In this document: piece by piece, positions 12,039 through 21,769 of the stretch
Numbering within the stretch: position 1 is the first letter of the stretch
Layout of the letters: each line of letters opens with the position of its first letter
Assembly: GCF_021502655.1 (NCBI RefSeq)
Contig: NZ_JAKFFT010000002.1
Coordinates: 620,001 to 684,000, forward strand
DNA from: Dyadobacter sp. CY347
GTDB taxonomy: Bacteria; Bacteroidota; Bacteroidia; Cytophagales; Spirosomataceae
Direction: 5' to 3'
DNA length: 64,000 bases
Program-made: the position numbers and the translations under genes
The notes under the pieces: generated by a model
What the model was told of the DNA's origin: nothing
Databases searched by the model: none
Seen by the model: the letters and a program-made list of their open reading frames with translations, nothing else

Positions 12039-13060
12039 AAGAGAAAGTATTCATCACGGGGGCGAGCGGTTTTATCGGATTTCATCTGGTGGAAGCCGCA
12101 CTGGAAGCAGGCATGGAAGTGCACGCAGCAGTAAGGCCTTCCAGCGACCTCACCTTTCTGAAAAAGCTGCAAGGCGATTTGGAAAAAACCGGAAAAGGGC
12201 CGCTGACGTTTGTGAATACGAATTTTGAGTCAAGGGATTCCTTGACAGAATTATTGGAAAATGGGGGCTATTCCTACATTATCCATGCAGCAGGAGTGAC
12301 GAAGGCTAAAAAAACGGCTGTTTACAACAAAGTCAATGCAGAATATTCGCTGCATCTGGCGCAGGCCGCAATGTCAGCCAATATTCCTTTAAAGCGCTTT
12401 GTTTTCCTGAGCAGTCTGGCCGCGATTGGCCCATTGTCTTATGCTGAGCAACAGCCCATTACGGAGGAAACATTACCCATTCCTGTGACTGATTATGGTA
12501 AAAGTAAACTGCTTGCCGAGCAATATCTCGAACAGGTAAGCGGCCTGCCACTCACCATCATCCGTCCGACTGCCGTTTACGGTCCCGGTGAAAAGGATTT
12601 GTTTATTCTTTTCAAAACACTGAACAAAGGATTGGATGCATATATAGGCAAGGGCCCGCAGCGGCTGAGCTTCGTTTATGTAAAAGATCTTGTGGCCGCA
12701 ACCATGGCCGCAATGCTGGAAAACCAGCGCGAAATCACAGTATACAATATTTCCGACGGACAGGCTTACGACCGCTATGCATTCGCAGACCGGTTCCGGG
12801 AAATCAGTGGTAAAAGCATCTTCCGGACTCATTTGCCATTGTTTTTGGTAAAGCTGACAGCCGGATTCCTGGATTTTGTCTATGGATTTACCTCCGTAAC
12901 CCCGGTTTTAAACAAGGAAAAGCTCAAAGAGCTCACAGCTTCCAACTGGATCTGTAGCATAGACGCAGCCAGGAACAGCCTGCACTATACACCGCAATAC
13001 GACTTGCGGCAAGGCATGCAGGAAACCCTGATGTGGTACAAAGAAAATAAGTGGCTATAA
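12035..13060 (+). CDS. NAD-dependent epimerase/dehydratase-family reductase, CerR-like
   Basis: Extended SDR of 341 residues. The dinucleotide-binding loop is TGASGFIGFHLVEAALEAG (residues 7-25) and the active-site pair is YGKSK (Tyr-x3-Lys). It is the third gene of the overlapping spt trio. In Caulobacter a protein of this family (CerR) reduces the 3-keto group of the acylated intermediate to dihydroceramide, and I transfer that role from context. A nucleotide-sugar epimerase/dehydratase acting on a lipid head group is the main alternative. A 107-base gap follows before the DUF5686 start. Confidence 0.68.
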
Positions 13061-13167
13061 CAACATTTTGGGTTATCTGATTGATCATGATGCGGGATTC
13101 CCGTCAGGAAACCCATGTACATGATGCATGCCAAAGTCATGAAAAAACACGTTTCGACGTTCAAAAA

Positions 13168-15735
13168 ATGAAAACAATAAGTAAGTCGGTATGGTTAAAA
13201 ATTTTCCTGCTGATCTGTCTCGTACAGATCGTTTCGGGAACGGCCATAGCGCAGAGCACCTCAATTAAAGGAACCGTTACCGACGCAAAAACAGGCGAAA
13301 CTTTGCCTTTTGTGTCCATACTCATCCCGGGAACAACCATGGGAACAGCTTCCGATGCAGACGGAAAATACGCGATGACATTGCGTGAAGATTACAAAAC
13401 CGTAAAATTCACATACGTAGGATATCTCAGCATTGAAAAACCAATCACGCCAGGCGTTGATCAGGTGATTAATGTGAAAATGGCAGTGGATGCTTCAATG
13501 TTGAAAGAAGTGACCATTAAAGGAAGGGGACGTTACAGAAACAAGGATAATCCGGCTGTTCAGCTGATCCGCGAAGTAATCGCGCACAAGGACCAGAACA
13601 AAATGGCGGCCAGTGACTTCGTTGAGTACGAGCAATATGAAAAGATATCTTTCGCGCTGAGCAATTTGTCTGATAATTTCAAAGAGAAACGCATTTTCAA
13701 GAACTATCAATTCCTTTTTGAAGATCAGGATTCGACGGCAATGGGTGGCAAGAATATGTTGCCTGCCTACATTCAGGAAAAGCTTTCGCAGGTTTATTTC
13801 AGAAAAAATCCTTATACCAAAAAGCAATGGGTGCTGGCCAACAGAAGGGCAGAATTTGACGCAAAATTTGTGGATAATGACGGTTTGAGCGCTTATTTCA
13901 ACCGCTTGTATGAAGATGTTAATCTCTACGAAAACGACATTTCCATTGCTACGAACCTTTTATTAAGCCCGATCGCGAACTCGGCCCCAACATTCTACAA
14001 GTTCTTCATCCGCGATACGATCAAGACCGAAACGCCTTGGCTGGTTGAACTGGGTTTTGTCCCAAGAAATAAAACAGACATGCTTTTTGAAGGCAAGCTA
14101 TTTATCACACTGGATGGAAATTATGGGGTTCAAAATGCCTATTTAACAGTTAACAAAGACATTAACCTCAATTTCATGCGTGACCTCGAAGCACGTCTGG
14201 AATACGAAAAAGGACCTGACGGCCGCTATCACCCGACAAAAACAACATTGGGCATGGAGTTCGCACTGGGCGAGAAGAATGCAGGTTTTTACGGTCAGCG
14301 CGTGGTGAATTTCAAAAACTACACCATTAACCAAAGCCGGCCGGACAGCGTTTACAACGGGCCGAGGGAAGAAGTTGCCTTTAACCCAAGCGCGAATGCA
14401 GGCGAAGCGTTCTGGGCTGGTGCGCGGCACTTGCCTCTGGAAAAAATGGAGCTGAACATTTACAGAAATGTGGATACGCTTCAAACTATTCCATCTTTTC
14501 GCCGCACGATGGACATTGCTACACTTTTGCTGTCGGGTTACAAGTCGTTTGGTAAAGTAGAAGTTGGGCCGGTAAATACGTTTTACAGTTTCAACCCGGT
14601 GGAAGGTTTCAGGCTGCGTTTCGGTGGACGGACGACCACGGATTTTAGCAAACGCTTTTATCTGGAAACTTATGCAGCTTATGGTTTTAAAGATCAGAAG
14701 TGGAAGTATTTTCTGAGCGGCACTTATTCTTTCAATAACAAATCCGTTTACCATTTCCCGCTCAATTACATCCGCGCAAGTTATCAGCGCGACACCAAGA
14801 TCCCGGGTCAGGATTTGCAGTTTGTGCAGGAAGACAACTTCCTGTTGTCATTCAAAAGAGGCGATAATAACCGCTGGCTTTACAATGATGTGTACAAGCT
14901 GGAATATGTGCGCGAATTCGAAAGCCGCTTTTCTTACAAAATTGGTTTTACCAATTGGAGACAAACACCAGCCGGAATTTTACGATACGAAAAGCTTAAT
15001 AATGAAGGTGTTATAGAGAACGTAGGCGCGTTGAGCAACACAGAAGCGAACCTGGAACTGCGCTATGCACCGCACGAGCAATATTATCAGGGAAAACTGT
15101 ATCGCACGCCGATCATTAACAAATATCCGATTTTCACCGTGCGCTATAATGCAGGTTTGAAGGGAGTTTTTGAAGGTCAGAACCGCTATCATAATGTTTC
15201 TGCGAACATTGCGAAACGTGTTTACCTGTCACAGTTTGGTTATGCGGATGTGACGGCCGAGGGGAGTTACATTTTAGGGAATAAAGTCCTTTTTCCGCTG
15301 CTTACCATTCACCGCGCCAACCAGACTTACGCTTACCAGCTCAACAGCTATAACCTGATGAACTTCCTGGAATTTGTGAGCGATCATTATGCCAGTCTGG
15401 ATGTGCAGTATTACATGAACGGGTTTCTTTTCAATAAAATACCATTGTTGAAAAAACTGAAACTGAGAGAAGTTTTCAGTTTCAAAGGTCTGATGGGCGG
15501 ACTTCGGGATGAAAACAACCCGGCGAATAACCCCGGACTTTTCCGCTTTCCGGTGGATGAGAATGGTAAACCGATCAGCTATACATTGTCGCGTGAGCCT
15601 TACATTGAGGGAAGTGTGGGTGTAGCGAACATTTTCAAGTTGCTGAGAGTGGACCTGGTGAAACGTTTTACCTATCTCGACAATCCGAATGTTTCGGAGT
15701 GGGGGATCAGGGCGAGGTTCAGGCTTGATTTTTAA
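13168..15735 (+). CDS. DUF5686/carboxypeptidase-regulatory-like outer membrane protein
   Basis: Outer-membrane protein of 855 residues. I start it at the ATG at 13168 (MKTISKSVWLKIF), which gives a proper signal peptide ending at IAQ-STS; the longer frame from 13081 adds a hydrophilic, unlikely leader. An N-terminal CarboxypepD_reg-like beta-sandwich (SIKGTVTDAKTGETLPFVSI) is followed by the DUF5686 region (NPAVQLIREVIAHKDQNKM) and a C-terminal beta-barrel ending in WGIRARFRLDF. The function of DUF5686 is unknown to me. Its position inside the lipid cluster suggests envelope lipid handling, but such proteins are common in Bacteroidota, so the link is weak. Confidence 0.85.
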   Translation: MKTISKSVWLKIFLLICLVQIVSGTAIAQSTSIKGTVTDAKTGETLPFVSILIPGTTMGTASDADGKYAMTLREDYKTVKFTYVGYLSIEKPITPGVDQVINVKMAVDASMLKEVTIKGRGRYRNKDNPAVQLIREVIAHKDQNKMAASDFVEYEQYEKISFALSNLSDNFKEKRIFKNYQFLFEDQDSTAMGGKNMLPAYIQEKLSQVYFRKNPYTKKQWVLANRRAEFDAKFVDNDGLSAYFNRLYEDVNLYENDISIATNLLLSPIANSAPTFYKFFIRDTIKTETPWLVELGFVPRNKTDMLFEGKLFITLDGNYGVQNAYLTVNKDINLNFMRDLEARLEYEKGPDGRYHPTKTTLGMEFALGEKNAGFYGQRVVNFKNYTINQSRPDSVYNGPREEVAFNPSANAGEAFWAGARHLPLEKMELNIYRNVDTLQTIPSFRRTMDIATLLLSGYKSFGKVEVGPVNTFYSFNPVEGFRLRFGGRTTTDFSKRFYLETYAAYGFKDQKWKYFLSGTYSFNNKSVYHFPLNYIRASYQRDTKIPGQDLQFVQEDNFLLSFKRGDNNRWLYNDVYKLEYVREFESRFSYKIGFTNWRQTPAGILRYEKLNNEGVIENVGALSNTEANLELRYAPHEQYYQGKLYRTPIINKYPIFTVRYNAGLKGVFEGQNRYHNVSANIAKRVYLSQFGYADVTAEGSYILGNKVLFPLLTIHRANQTYAYQLNSYNLMNFLEFVSDHYASLDVQYYMNGFLFNKIPLLKKLKLREVFSFKGLMGGLRDENNPANNPGLFRFPVDENGKPISYTLSREPYIEGSVGVANIFKLLRVDLVKRFTYLDNPNVSEWGIRARFRLDF

Positions 15736-15765
15736 GAGAATAAAAAGACACGACACCAATTATAT

Positions 15766-16479
15766 ATGAATTACGCAATCATAGCGGCCGGAGAAGGATC
15801 ACGTTTGGCACAAGAGGGCTTCAAGCTCCCCAAACCAATGGTGACGCTGAATGGGGAAATGCTGATAGACAGGCTGATAGGGATCTTTATGCGCAACAAT
15901 GCCGAAAAGATCATGATCATTATCAATGAAGAATCCGCCGTTCTGGAAAGTCACTTGTCCGACCTGAGCCTGACATTGCCGATTCAAATCGTGAAAAAAT
16001 CAACACCGAGTTCGCTGCACAGCGTTTATGAACTGCTGGGAAGCGACCCTGAACTGGAAGCGATTTGCCTGACGACAACCGACACTGTTTTCAAAGAAGA
16101 AGAATTCACAGCCTACATTCAAGAATTTGCAGAAAATGAGGAGCTGGGCGGGCTAATGGCCGTTACGAGCTTCATTGACGACGAAAGTCCTTTATATGTA
16201 ACCGTTGACGCAGTGGAGAACATTACCGCATTCACGGATCAAAACACAACGCAAACGAACTTCGTCTCGGGCGGGATTTATTGCCTGAGAAAGGATGCGA
16301 TTGGTCTGGTAAGTGAGGCGGTGAATGGCGGTGTGAGCCGGATGCGCAATTTTCAGCGCCAGTTACTGGGAAGCGGCATTCATTTGAAAGCATATCCATT
16401 TTCGAAGATCGTGGATGTGGACCACGTGCAGGACATTAAAACAGCCGAGCTTTTTTTGAGCCCCGAAACGGCTGTTTAG
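15766..16479 (+). CDS. Sugar-phosphate-type nucleotidyltransferase (NTP_transferase family)
   Basis: A 237-residue GT-A-fold nucleotidyltransferase. The nucleotide-binding signature AAGEGSRLAQEGFKLPKPMV is at the N-terminus, a metal-binding TTTDTV follows near residue 107, and the product-site end is KIVDVDHVQDIKTAELFL. It resembles enzymes that activate a phosphorylated sugar, polyol or inositol with CTP or another NTP. The CDP-alcohol phosphatidyltransferase and PfkB kinase in the same block make a CDP-activated head group plausible. CDP-inositol made by an IPCT-like reaction is one candidate. The substrate is inference. Confidence 0.85.
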   Translation: MNYAIIAAGEGSRLAQEGFKLPKPMVTLNGEMLIDRLIGIFMRNNAEKIMIIINEESAVLESHLSDLSLTLPIQIVKKSTPSSLHSVYELLGSDPELEAICLTTTDTVFKEEEFTAYIQEFAENEELGGLMAVTSFIDDESPLYVTVDAVENITAFTDQNTTQTNFVSGGIYCLRKDAIGLVSEAVNGGVSRMRNFQRQLLGSGIHLKAYPFSKIVDVDHVQDIKTAELFLSPETAV

Positions 16480-16544
16480 ATTAAAATAAATTGAGTAACT
16501 GACACCAAATAAAGGCAGGAGCGTTTTAACCTGCCGCAGCGTAA

Positions 16545-17414
16545 ATGAGTGAATTAAATATATTGGGCGTTCCCCGGAACCGTAAGTTCTCGCCTAACCA
16601 CATTGGAAATGATGATGCGATTTTTTCTTTGACAGCAAAGGAATTAGAGAAAATGGGATGCAAAGTGCGGATCAGTTTTGAGGATGATTTTTTGAAAAAC
16701 GAAGACATTGCTGAACAAAAGATCTTCACGATGGCCCGCCAGAAAGAAGTTGTTAAAAAGTTGCAGGCTTTGGAAGATAATGGTGCAGAGGTTATTAACT
16801 CAGCATTTGGCATCGAAAATTGCTTTCGGACAAACCTGACCAACGCATTAAACCTGAACAACATTCCGGTTGCTGAGAGTTACATCGTGCCGACGGATTA
16901 TGCAGGTGACGAAGTTTTCGATGCGATTACAGGAAAAGGTTACTGGATCAAAAGAGGCGATTTTCATGCAATCCATAAGGAAGACGTTTCATTTGCTGCG
17001 TCACGCGAAGAAGCCAGGGATATTTTGCGCGAATATGCGTTGCGGGATATTCCGGACGCGGTGATCAGCAAACATTTGATCGGTGACCTGGTGAAGTTTT
17101 ACGGCGTGCGCGGAACAGACTTTTTCTTTTGGTTTTATCCATATGATAACAACCATCATAAATATGTTGAATATCAAAACATTAATGGCAATTCTGCTTA
17201 CTATCCATTCGATGCAGACAAGCTGAAAAGTGTGGCAACGGAAGCCGCCGGAGCAGTTGGAATAGATATTTACGGAGGCGATGCCATTATTGGCAAGGAC
17301 GGCAGTTTTGGCATTATCGACTTAAATGACTGGCCCAGTTTCGCGCCATGCCGCGACCAGGCCGCAGGACACATTGCCCGGATGATTTACGAAAAATTTA
17401 CAAAAAGCAATTAA
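16545..17414 (+). CDS. ATP-grasp-like protein of unknown substrate
   Basis: A 289-residue cytoplasmic protein with ATP-grasp traits. YWIKRGDFHA (K136) could be the ATP-binding lysine strand, KHLIGDLVKFYGV fits the next core segment, GGDAIIG carries a possible metal ligand (D246), and GIIDLNDWPSF carries the Asp-x-Asn metal pair (D259, N261). ATP-grasp enzymes ligate an acid to an amine or thiol, and a few phosphorylate inositol phosphates. Which applies here is unknown. A possible GGCAGG/CCTGCC hairpin (16514-16535) lies just before the ATG. The last base of its stop codon is the first base of the next ATG. Confidence 0.75.
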   Translation: MSELNILGVPRNRKFSPNHIGNDDAIFSLTAKELEKMGCKVRISFEDDFLKNEDIAEQKIFTMARQKEVVKKLQALEDNGAEVINSAFGIENCFRTNLTNALNLNNIPVAESYIVPTDYAGDEVFDAITGKGYWIKRGDFHAIHKEDVSFAASREEARDILREYALRDIPDAVISKHLIGDLVKFYGVRGTDFFFWFYPYDNNHHKYVEYQNINGNSAYYPFDADKLKSVATEAAGAVGIDIYGGDAIIGKDGSFGIIDLNDWPSFAPCRDQAAGHIARMIYEKFTKSN

Positions 17415-18370
17415 TGGATCCAGTTATAAAGCAAAACGCCGTTTCAGAGCCACAGCCTTCGGCATTCGAGAGCTCGCTCAAATCCAATGATACGGAAGAG
17501 CAGATCGACATTTGGTTTTACCGGCCCATCGGCTATCAGATCGCGTTATTTTGCGCCAAGATAGGGTTAAGGCCTAATCCGGTGACCATTATCAGCATTT
17601 TCTTCGGCGTTGCAGCCGGGATCCTGTTTTACTATCAGGAGCTGTGGATCAATGTGATCGGGATGTTGCTGCTTGTTTTTGCCAATTCGCTGGATAGCGC
17701 GGATGGTCAGCTGGCGCGGATGACAAATGACAAGAGCCGGTTGGGACGGATTCTGGATGGCGCTGCGGGTGATTTCTGGTTCATTGCCATTCACATTGCG
17801 ATCTGCCTCAGGAGCATGAACGAGGGTTGGAGCGCCTGGATCTGGGTGCCGGGTGTGCTCGCAGGGGCGTCGCACGTGGTGCAATCTGCAATGGCGGATT
17901 ATTACCGGAATGTGCATTTGTTTTTTATCAAAGGAACGTCGGGGAGCGAGCTGGATAACAGTCGTGATCTGCAAGCTGAATATGATAGCCTTACTTGGAG
18001 CAAGAACTTTGGAATGAAATTCATTGCCCGCACTTATTTGAATTACACCAAATTACAGGAAAGTTTCTCTCCAAATTTGCAAAAGTTGCTGGGTTTGGTT
18101 CGTGAAAAATATAAAACAGGCTTACCGACAGATCTGGTTACCGATTTCCGGGCGCATAACAGGCCGTTGATGAAGTATACCAACATTGTCCAGTTCAATA
18201 CAAGGGTGCTATTCTTGTTTCTTTGGCTGTTTTTGGACCAATCGTGGATTTATTTCTTCTTCGATATGTTTGTTCTGAACCCCATCCTGATCTACATGAT
18301 CGTGAACCAGGAAAAGGTGAGCCGTTATTTTTATCAAAAGATCAAAACGAATGAATTCCAAGGCGTATAA
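17414..18370 (+). CDS. CDP-alcohol phosphatidyltransferase-family membrane enzyme
   Basis: Integral-membrane transferase of 318 residues from the ATG at 17414 (TAATG overlap with the gene before; the frame upstream is just read-through). The CDP-alcohol signature is DSADGQLAR (D94, D97, G98, A101, R102), then G111, D115 and D120. The last two aspartates are separated by four residues instead of the canonical three. Several hydrophobic helices flank it (about 55-73, 77-93, 122-140 and the last 50 residues). The family moves a phospho-alcohol from a CDP-activated donor. With the nucleotidyltransferase two genes upstream it could attach a phospho-head group to ceramide or diacylglycerol. The acceptor is inferred. 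Confidence 0.85.
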   Translation: MDPVIKQNAVSEPQPSAFESSLKSNDTEEQIDIWFYRPIGYQIALFCAKIGLRPNPVTIISIFFGVAAGILFYYQELWINVIGMLLLVFANSLDSADGQLARMTNDKSRLGRILDGAAGDFWFIAIHIAICLRSMNEGWSAWIWVPGVLAGASHVVQSAMADYYRNVHLFFIKGTSGSELDNSRDLQAEYDSLTWSKNFGMKFIARTYLNYTKLQESFSPNLQKLLGLVREKYKTGLPTDLVTDFRAHNRPLMKYTNIVQFNTRVLFLFLWLFLDQSWIYFFFDMFVLNPILIYMIVNQEKVSRYFYQKIKTNEFQGV

Positions 18371-19424
18371 AGCCCTTTTCATGGCCATAGGCATTCTGTC
18401 GCTTGGATATATGATCTATGGCACGGGGCCGCTTGTGATTTGGGAAAATATAAACAGGACAGGCATCTGGTTCATCCCGGTGATCGGGAGCTGGCTGGTG
18501 ATTTACGTCCTGAATGCGCTTGCTTTTCGATCGATTATTAAGGAGCCGAATTTACCGGAAAGCAATCTTTCGTTTCGGTCTGTTTTGAAGCTGACCATCT
18601 CGGGATACGCGATCAATTACATTACGCCATTTGTAGCATTAGGAGGAGAACCTTACCGGATTTTGGAGCTGAAACCTGCATTAGGAATTCAGAAAGCCAC
18701 TTCTTCGGTGTTGCTTTACAGCTTGATGCACATGTTTTCGCACGTGATTTTCTGGCTGGTTTCCATCGTTCTGATCGTGGCTGTTGTGCCATTGAATAAT
18801 GTAATGCTGGTTGGTTGCGGGATTTTATTGGTGACGGGATTAGTGTTGGGTTATTGGTTTATCAATGTTTACAAAAAAGGCTTTACAGTAAGCACATTCA
18901 AGCTTTTGGAAAAAATTCCTTTTGTAAAAACCAAAGCCAGGGAATTTGCTTTAAAAAATGCGGAAACATTATACGAAGTCGACGAGCAGATCCGCATTTT
19001 ATATGCCGAAAGGAGAAACGTTTTTTATCTGTCATTGTTCTATGAATTCACGGCAAGGGTCATTGGCTGCGCAGAAATTTACTTTACCGCGCTGGCGATT
19101 GGATTAGGAATGTCTTTGTCGGAATCGCTGATCATCAGCTCGGGATCATCGCTCTTTGCCAACCTGATTTTCTTTTTCCCGATGCAACTTGGAACAAGGG
19201 AAGGCGGACTTGCATTAGCATTAAGCAGCGTTGGATTTGCGGCATCACAAGGAATTTTCATCGGCATCGTCATGCGGATCCGGGAAATTGTCTGGATCAT
19301 CATTGGTCTAGCATTAATTACAAAAAAGAGTAAAAACAATAAAGTGAATAAAAGCGGGGAGGTTCCGGAAGAAGATCTGAAACCTGTTCCGGTAGGAGTA
19401 ACTGGCGAAAGCCGACGATTATGA
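18351..19424 (+). CDS. Flippase-like integral membrane protein (LPG synthase TM region/UPF0104 family)
   Basis: A 357-residue polytopic protein with about eight to nine hydrophobic helices. Family-type motifs include SGYAINYITPFVALGGEPYRI, which matches the conserved stretch of the AglD/MprF-N-terminal flippase-like family, and LFFPMQLGTREGGLALAL near the end. It overlaps the CDP-alcohol transferase gene by 20 bases. Family members are associated with lipid or lipid-linked intermediate translocation, so moving the finished lipid across the inner membrane is a reasonable guess. Transport activity is not shown by the sequence. Confidence 0.8.
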   Translation: MNSKAYKALFMAIGILSLGYMIYGTGPLVIWENINRTGIWFIPVIGSWLVIYVLNALAFRSIIKEPNLPESNLSFRSVLKLTISGYAINYITPFVALGGEPYRILELKPALGIQKATSSVLLYSLMHMFSHVIFWLVSIVLIVAVVPLNNVMLVGCGILLVTGLVLGYWFINVYKKGFTVSTFKLLEKIPFVKTKAREFALKNAETLYEVDEQIRILYAERRNVFYLSLFYEFTARVIGCAEIYFTALAIGLGMSLSESLIISSGSSLFANLIFFFPMQLGTREGGLALALSSVGFAASQGIFIGIVMRIREIVWIIIGLALITKKSKNNKVNKSGEVPEEDLKPVPVGVTGESRRL

Positions 19425-20131
19425 TTAAAGGAATTTTATTTGACTACGGCGGTACGATCGATACCAACGGCCTGCATTGGGCTAATGTTTTGTGGGAGAG
19501 TTACCAGCGTAACCAGGTAAATGTGGATCGGGACGCATTTGCAGAGGCATACAAATACGGCGAGAGAGCACTGGCGATCAAACCGATCATTGAACCGCAT
19601 CACGTTTTTTATGATGTTTTGTTTCTGAAAGTGGAGCAGCAATTCAGCTTTTTGAAAGAAAAAGGATTTGAACTAAATGATGCAGCGATTGAGACAATTG
19701 CCAGCGAATGTAACCAGTTTGCGCACACTACTGTTGAAAAAGCCGCGCCGGTTTTGGCCGAACTCGCGCAAAAATACCCGCTTGTGATGGTTTCTAATTT
19801 TTATGGAAACATTCATGCTGTTTTGCAGGATTTTGGAATCAGCGATTATTTCCAGGCTGTTGTTGAATCTGCCGTTGTTGGCGTACGGAAGCCCAACCCG
19901 CAAATTTACCAGCTCGGAATTGACCAGTTGGCGCTGGCTCCTGAGGAATGTGTCGTGATCGGGGATTCTTACTCCAAGGACATTCAGCCGGCCAAGTCAT
20001 TAGGCTGTAAAACGATCTGGCTGAATGTGAAAGGATGGGATGAAGCCGACACGGATTTTAGAGTTTCGGATGCGGATGTTGAGATTACCGATTTTGCCCA
20101 AATAGCGGATACAATTACAATTTTGGGTTAG
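19421..20131 (+). CDS. HAD-superfamily hydrolase, subfamily IA
   Basis: A 236-residue cytoplasmic phosphatase-like protein. Motif I is FDYGGTID, with the nucleophile Asp8; the usual second Asp is Gly10. Motif II is VMVSNF, motif III is VRKPNP and motif IV is VIGDSYSKDIQPAKSLG. It overlaps the flippase-like gene by 4 bases, so it belongs to the lipid operon. A role as phosphatase for a phosphorylated head group or lipid-phosphate intermediate fits the setting but is not specific. The Gly at motif I position 3 also occurs in other HAD members and does not by itself mean inactivity. Confidence 0.82.
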   Translation: MIKGILFDYGGTIDTNGLHWANVLWESYQRNQVNVDRDAFAEAYKYGERALAIKPIIEPHHVFYDVLFLKVEQQFSFLKEKGFELNDAAIETIASECNQFAHTTVEKAAPVLAELAQKYPLVMVSNFYGNIHAVLQDFGISDYFQAVVESAVVGVRKPNPQIYQLGIDQLALAPEECVVIGDSYSKDIQPAKSLGCKTIWLNVKGWDEADTDFRVSDADVEITDFAQIADTITILG

Positions 20132-20189
20132 TTGTCAACTTTTATCGGGCACGGACACAAGCCTTGATAAAATTAAATTGAAAAAAAAG

Positions 20190-21098
20190 ATGTACGACAT
20201 TTGTACCATAGGGCACATTACTTTGGATAAAGTGGTAACTGCCCAGTCTGTCAAATATATGCCTGGCGGCACGTCGTTCTACTTTTCGAAGGCATTGCGC
20301 CAATTCGATATGGACTACATGCTGGTAACGGCGCTGGCAGAATCAGAAAACCATATTGTATCTGCATTGAGGGACGAAAACATTCAGGTTTTCTCCCAAC
20401 CGAGTGAATACACGGTGTATTTTGAAAATATCTACAGTGCCAATCAGGACCACCGCGAGCAGAATGTGCTGCACAAAGCCGCACCATTCACCACGGCGCA
20501 AATGCCTGACATTGAGTCGAGGATATTTCATTTGGGTCCTTTGCTTTCCGATGATATTACTGTGGATCTGTTGAAATCGCTGGCTGCAAAAGGCACGGTT
20601 TCGTTAGACATTCAGGGTTATTTAAGATATGTAAAAGACCAGAAGGTTTTGTATAAAGACTGGGCCGATAAAAAAGAAGCACTTCCGCATGTTTCGATCC
20701 TCAAAGCCAATGAGTTCGAAATGGAAGTCGTGACAGGCACCAGCGACGTGCGCAAGGGCGCTGAATATTTGGCGGACCTTGGTGTAAAAGAAGTGATCAT
20801 CACACTGGGCAGTAAAGGTTCACTGATCTATAAAGACAATGATTTTTTCAGGATTCCGGCTTATAAGCCAACGGCGATCGTGGATGCGACCGGCTGCGGG
20901 GACACTTACATGGCGGGTTATCTGAGCAAAAAAATACAGGGAGCTGACATTCAGGAAGCGGGTGAGTTCGGGGCTGCCATGGCTACCTTGAAAATCCAGT
21001 CATCCGGGCCGTTTTCGGGTAATGCCGCAATGGTCGATGAAGTGCTTCAATATGGAGAATGTGACCGTGAAATGATTGCCCAGGCAATTTATCAATAG
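20190..21098 (+). CDS. PfkB-family (ribokinase-like) sugar or cyclitol kinase
   Basis: A 302-residue kinase from the ATG at 20190; a TTG at 20178 is an alternative. The N-terminal GG signature is MPGGTSFYFSKALRQFD. The C-terminal anion hole and base motif is DATGCGDTYMAGYL, where the Asp in GCGD is catalytic. ADP-dependent enzymes are excluded by this motif. PfkB members phosphorylate sugars, nucleosides or myo-inositol. Placed with a nucleotidyltransferase and a CDP-alcohol transferase, it could supply the phosphorylated head group, for example inositol phosphate. No inositol-phosphate synthase gene lies in the window. Confidence 0.85.
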   Translation: MYDICTIGHITLDKVVTAQSVKYMPGGTSFYFSKALRQFDMDYMLVTALAESENHIVSALRDENIQVFSQPSEYTVYFENIYSANQDHREQNVLHKAAPFTTAQMPDIESRIFHLGPLLSDDITVDLLKSLAAKGTVSLDIQGYLRYVKDQKVLYKDWADKKEALPHVSILKANEFEMEVVTGTSDVRKGAEYLADLGVKEVIITLGSKGSLIYKDNDFFRIPAYKPTAIVDATGCGDTYMAGYLSKKIQGADIQEAGEFGAAMATLKIQSSGPFSGNAAMVDEVLQYGECDREMIAQAIYQ

Positions 21099-21131
21099 AC
21101 TCAACAATAGTAATAGTACTCAACAATAGTC

Positions 21132-21704
21132 ATGAAAAACGCAGTTAGTATATTGCTGGCTTTAAGCCTGCTGCTGTGTTCGTATTCAGTAAGTCATTCT
21201 GCAAATAAAAATTCAAAAGCCTCCGTTGCGGAGCCCGACGAATTTCCCGTACCAAAGAATATCCCCGGATTACTTTTCTACATTCAGCGTGATCCCAATG
21301 CGAATACCATTATTTACCACCTTAACATGGACGAACAGGGCCGGCTAAGTCAGAAAAGCCCTGTTGATGCCTTCTGGATGAAGTATGCTGATGGCGGCGA
21401 GAAAAAGGATCTGAATTACCTGCAAAGAAAATTTGCATACGGGATCAACTCCAAGTCGATCGGAAACGCTACTTACGAGCTGCGGTCTGTGGCTTACTCG
21501 AAGTTGCCGCTTTATCTGAGGAAAGACAGAAACAACGAGTATCATGTTTATGCAAATATCAATAAAAAAGAATGTATCCTGAGCCGCGTTTTTATCCGGA
21601 TCGACGGAGGGACATTCTGGTCTCCCAACGTACTGTATATCGAACTGAAAGGAACTGAGACGGCAACAGGGAAGACGGTTGTGCAGCGGATTAAACCCGT
21701 ATGA
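21132..21704 (+). CDS. DUF4833 periplasmic protein
   Basis: A 190-residue exported protein with a signal peptide (MKNAVSILLALSLLLCSYSVSHSA). The remainder is a single small domain that I recognise as DUF4833: GLLFYIQRDPNANTIIYHLN, then SPVDAFWMKYADGGEKKDLN, then GTFWSPNVLYIELKG. Its biochemical function is not known to me. It ends the lipid cluster, in the same direction 33 bases after the kinase. From memory, DUF4833 genes also occur in Bacteroides inositol-lipid clusters; that recollection should be checked. Confidence 0.72.
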   Translation: MKNAVSILLALSLLLCSYSVSHSANKNSKASVAEPDEFPVPKNIPGLLFYIQRDPNANTIIYHLNMDEQGRLSQKSPVDAFWMKYADGGEKKDLNYLQRKFAYGINSKSIGNATYELRSVAYSKLPLYLRKDRNNEYHVYANINKKECILSRVFIRIDGGTFWSPNVLYIELKGTETATGKTVVQRIKPV

Positions 21705-21769
21705 GTTGCAAAAATGTTTGGGGAATGCTGTTAGTAGCTTGATTTTATGTTTTATTTGTCAAAATTGAG

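Noticed and set aside
14143..14754. 203-codon minus-strand frame inside the DUF5686 gene
   Set aside because: Antisense of a well-supported coding region, with no family features.
19421..20131. HAD protein as a dead enzyme because of Gly10
   Set aside because: Gly at this position occurs in other HAD-superfamily proteins, and motifs II-IV are intact.
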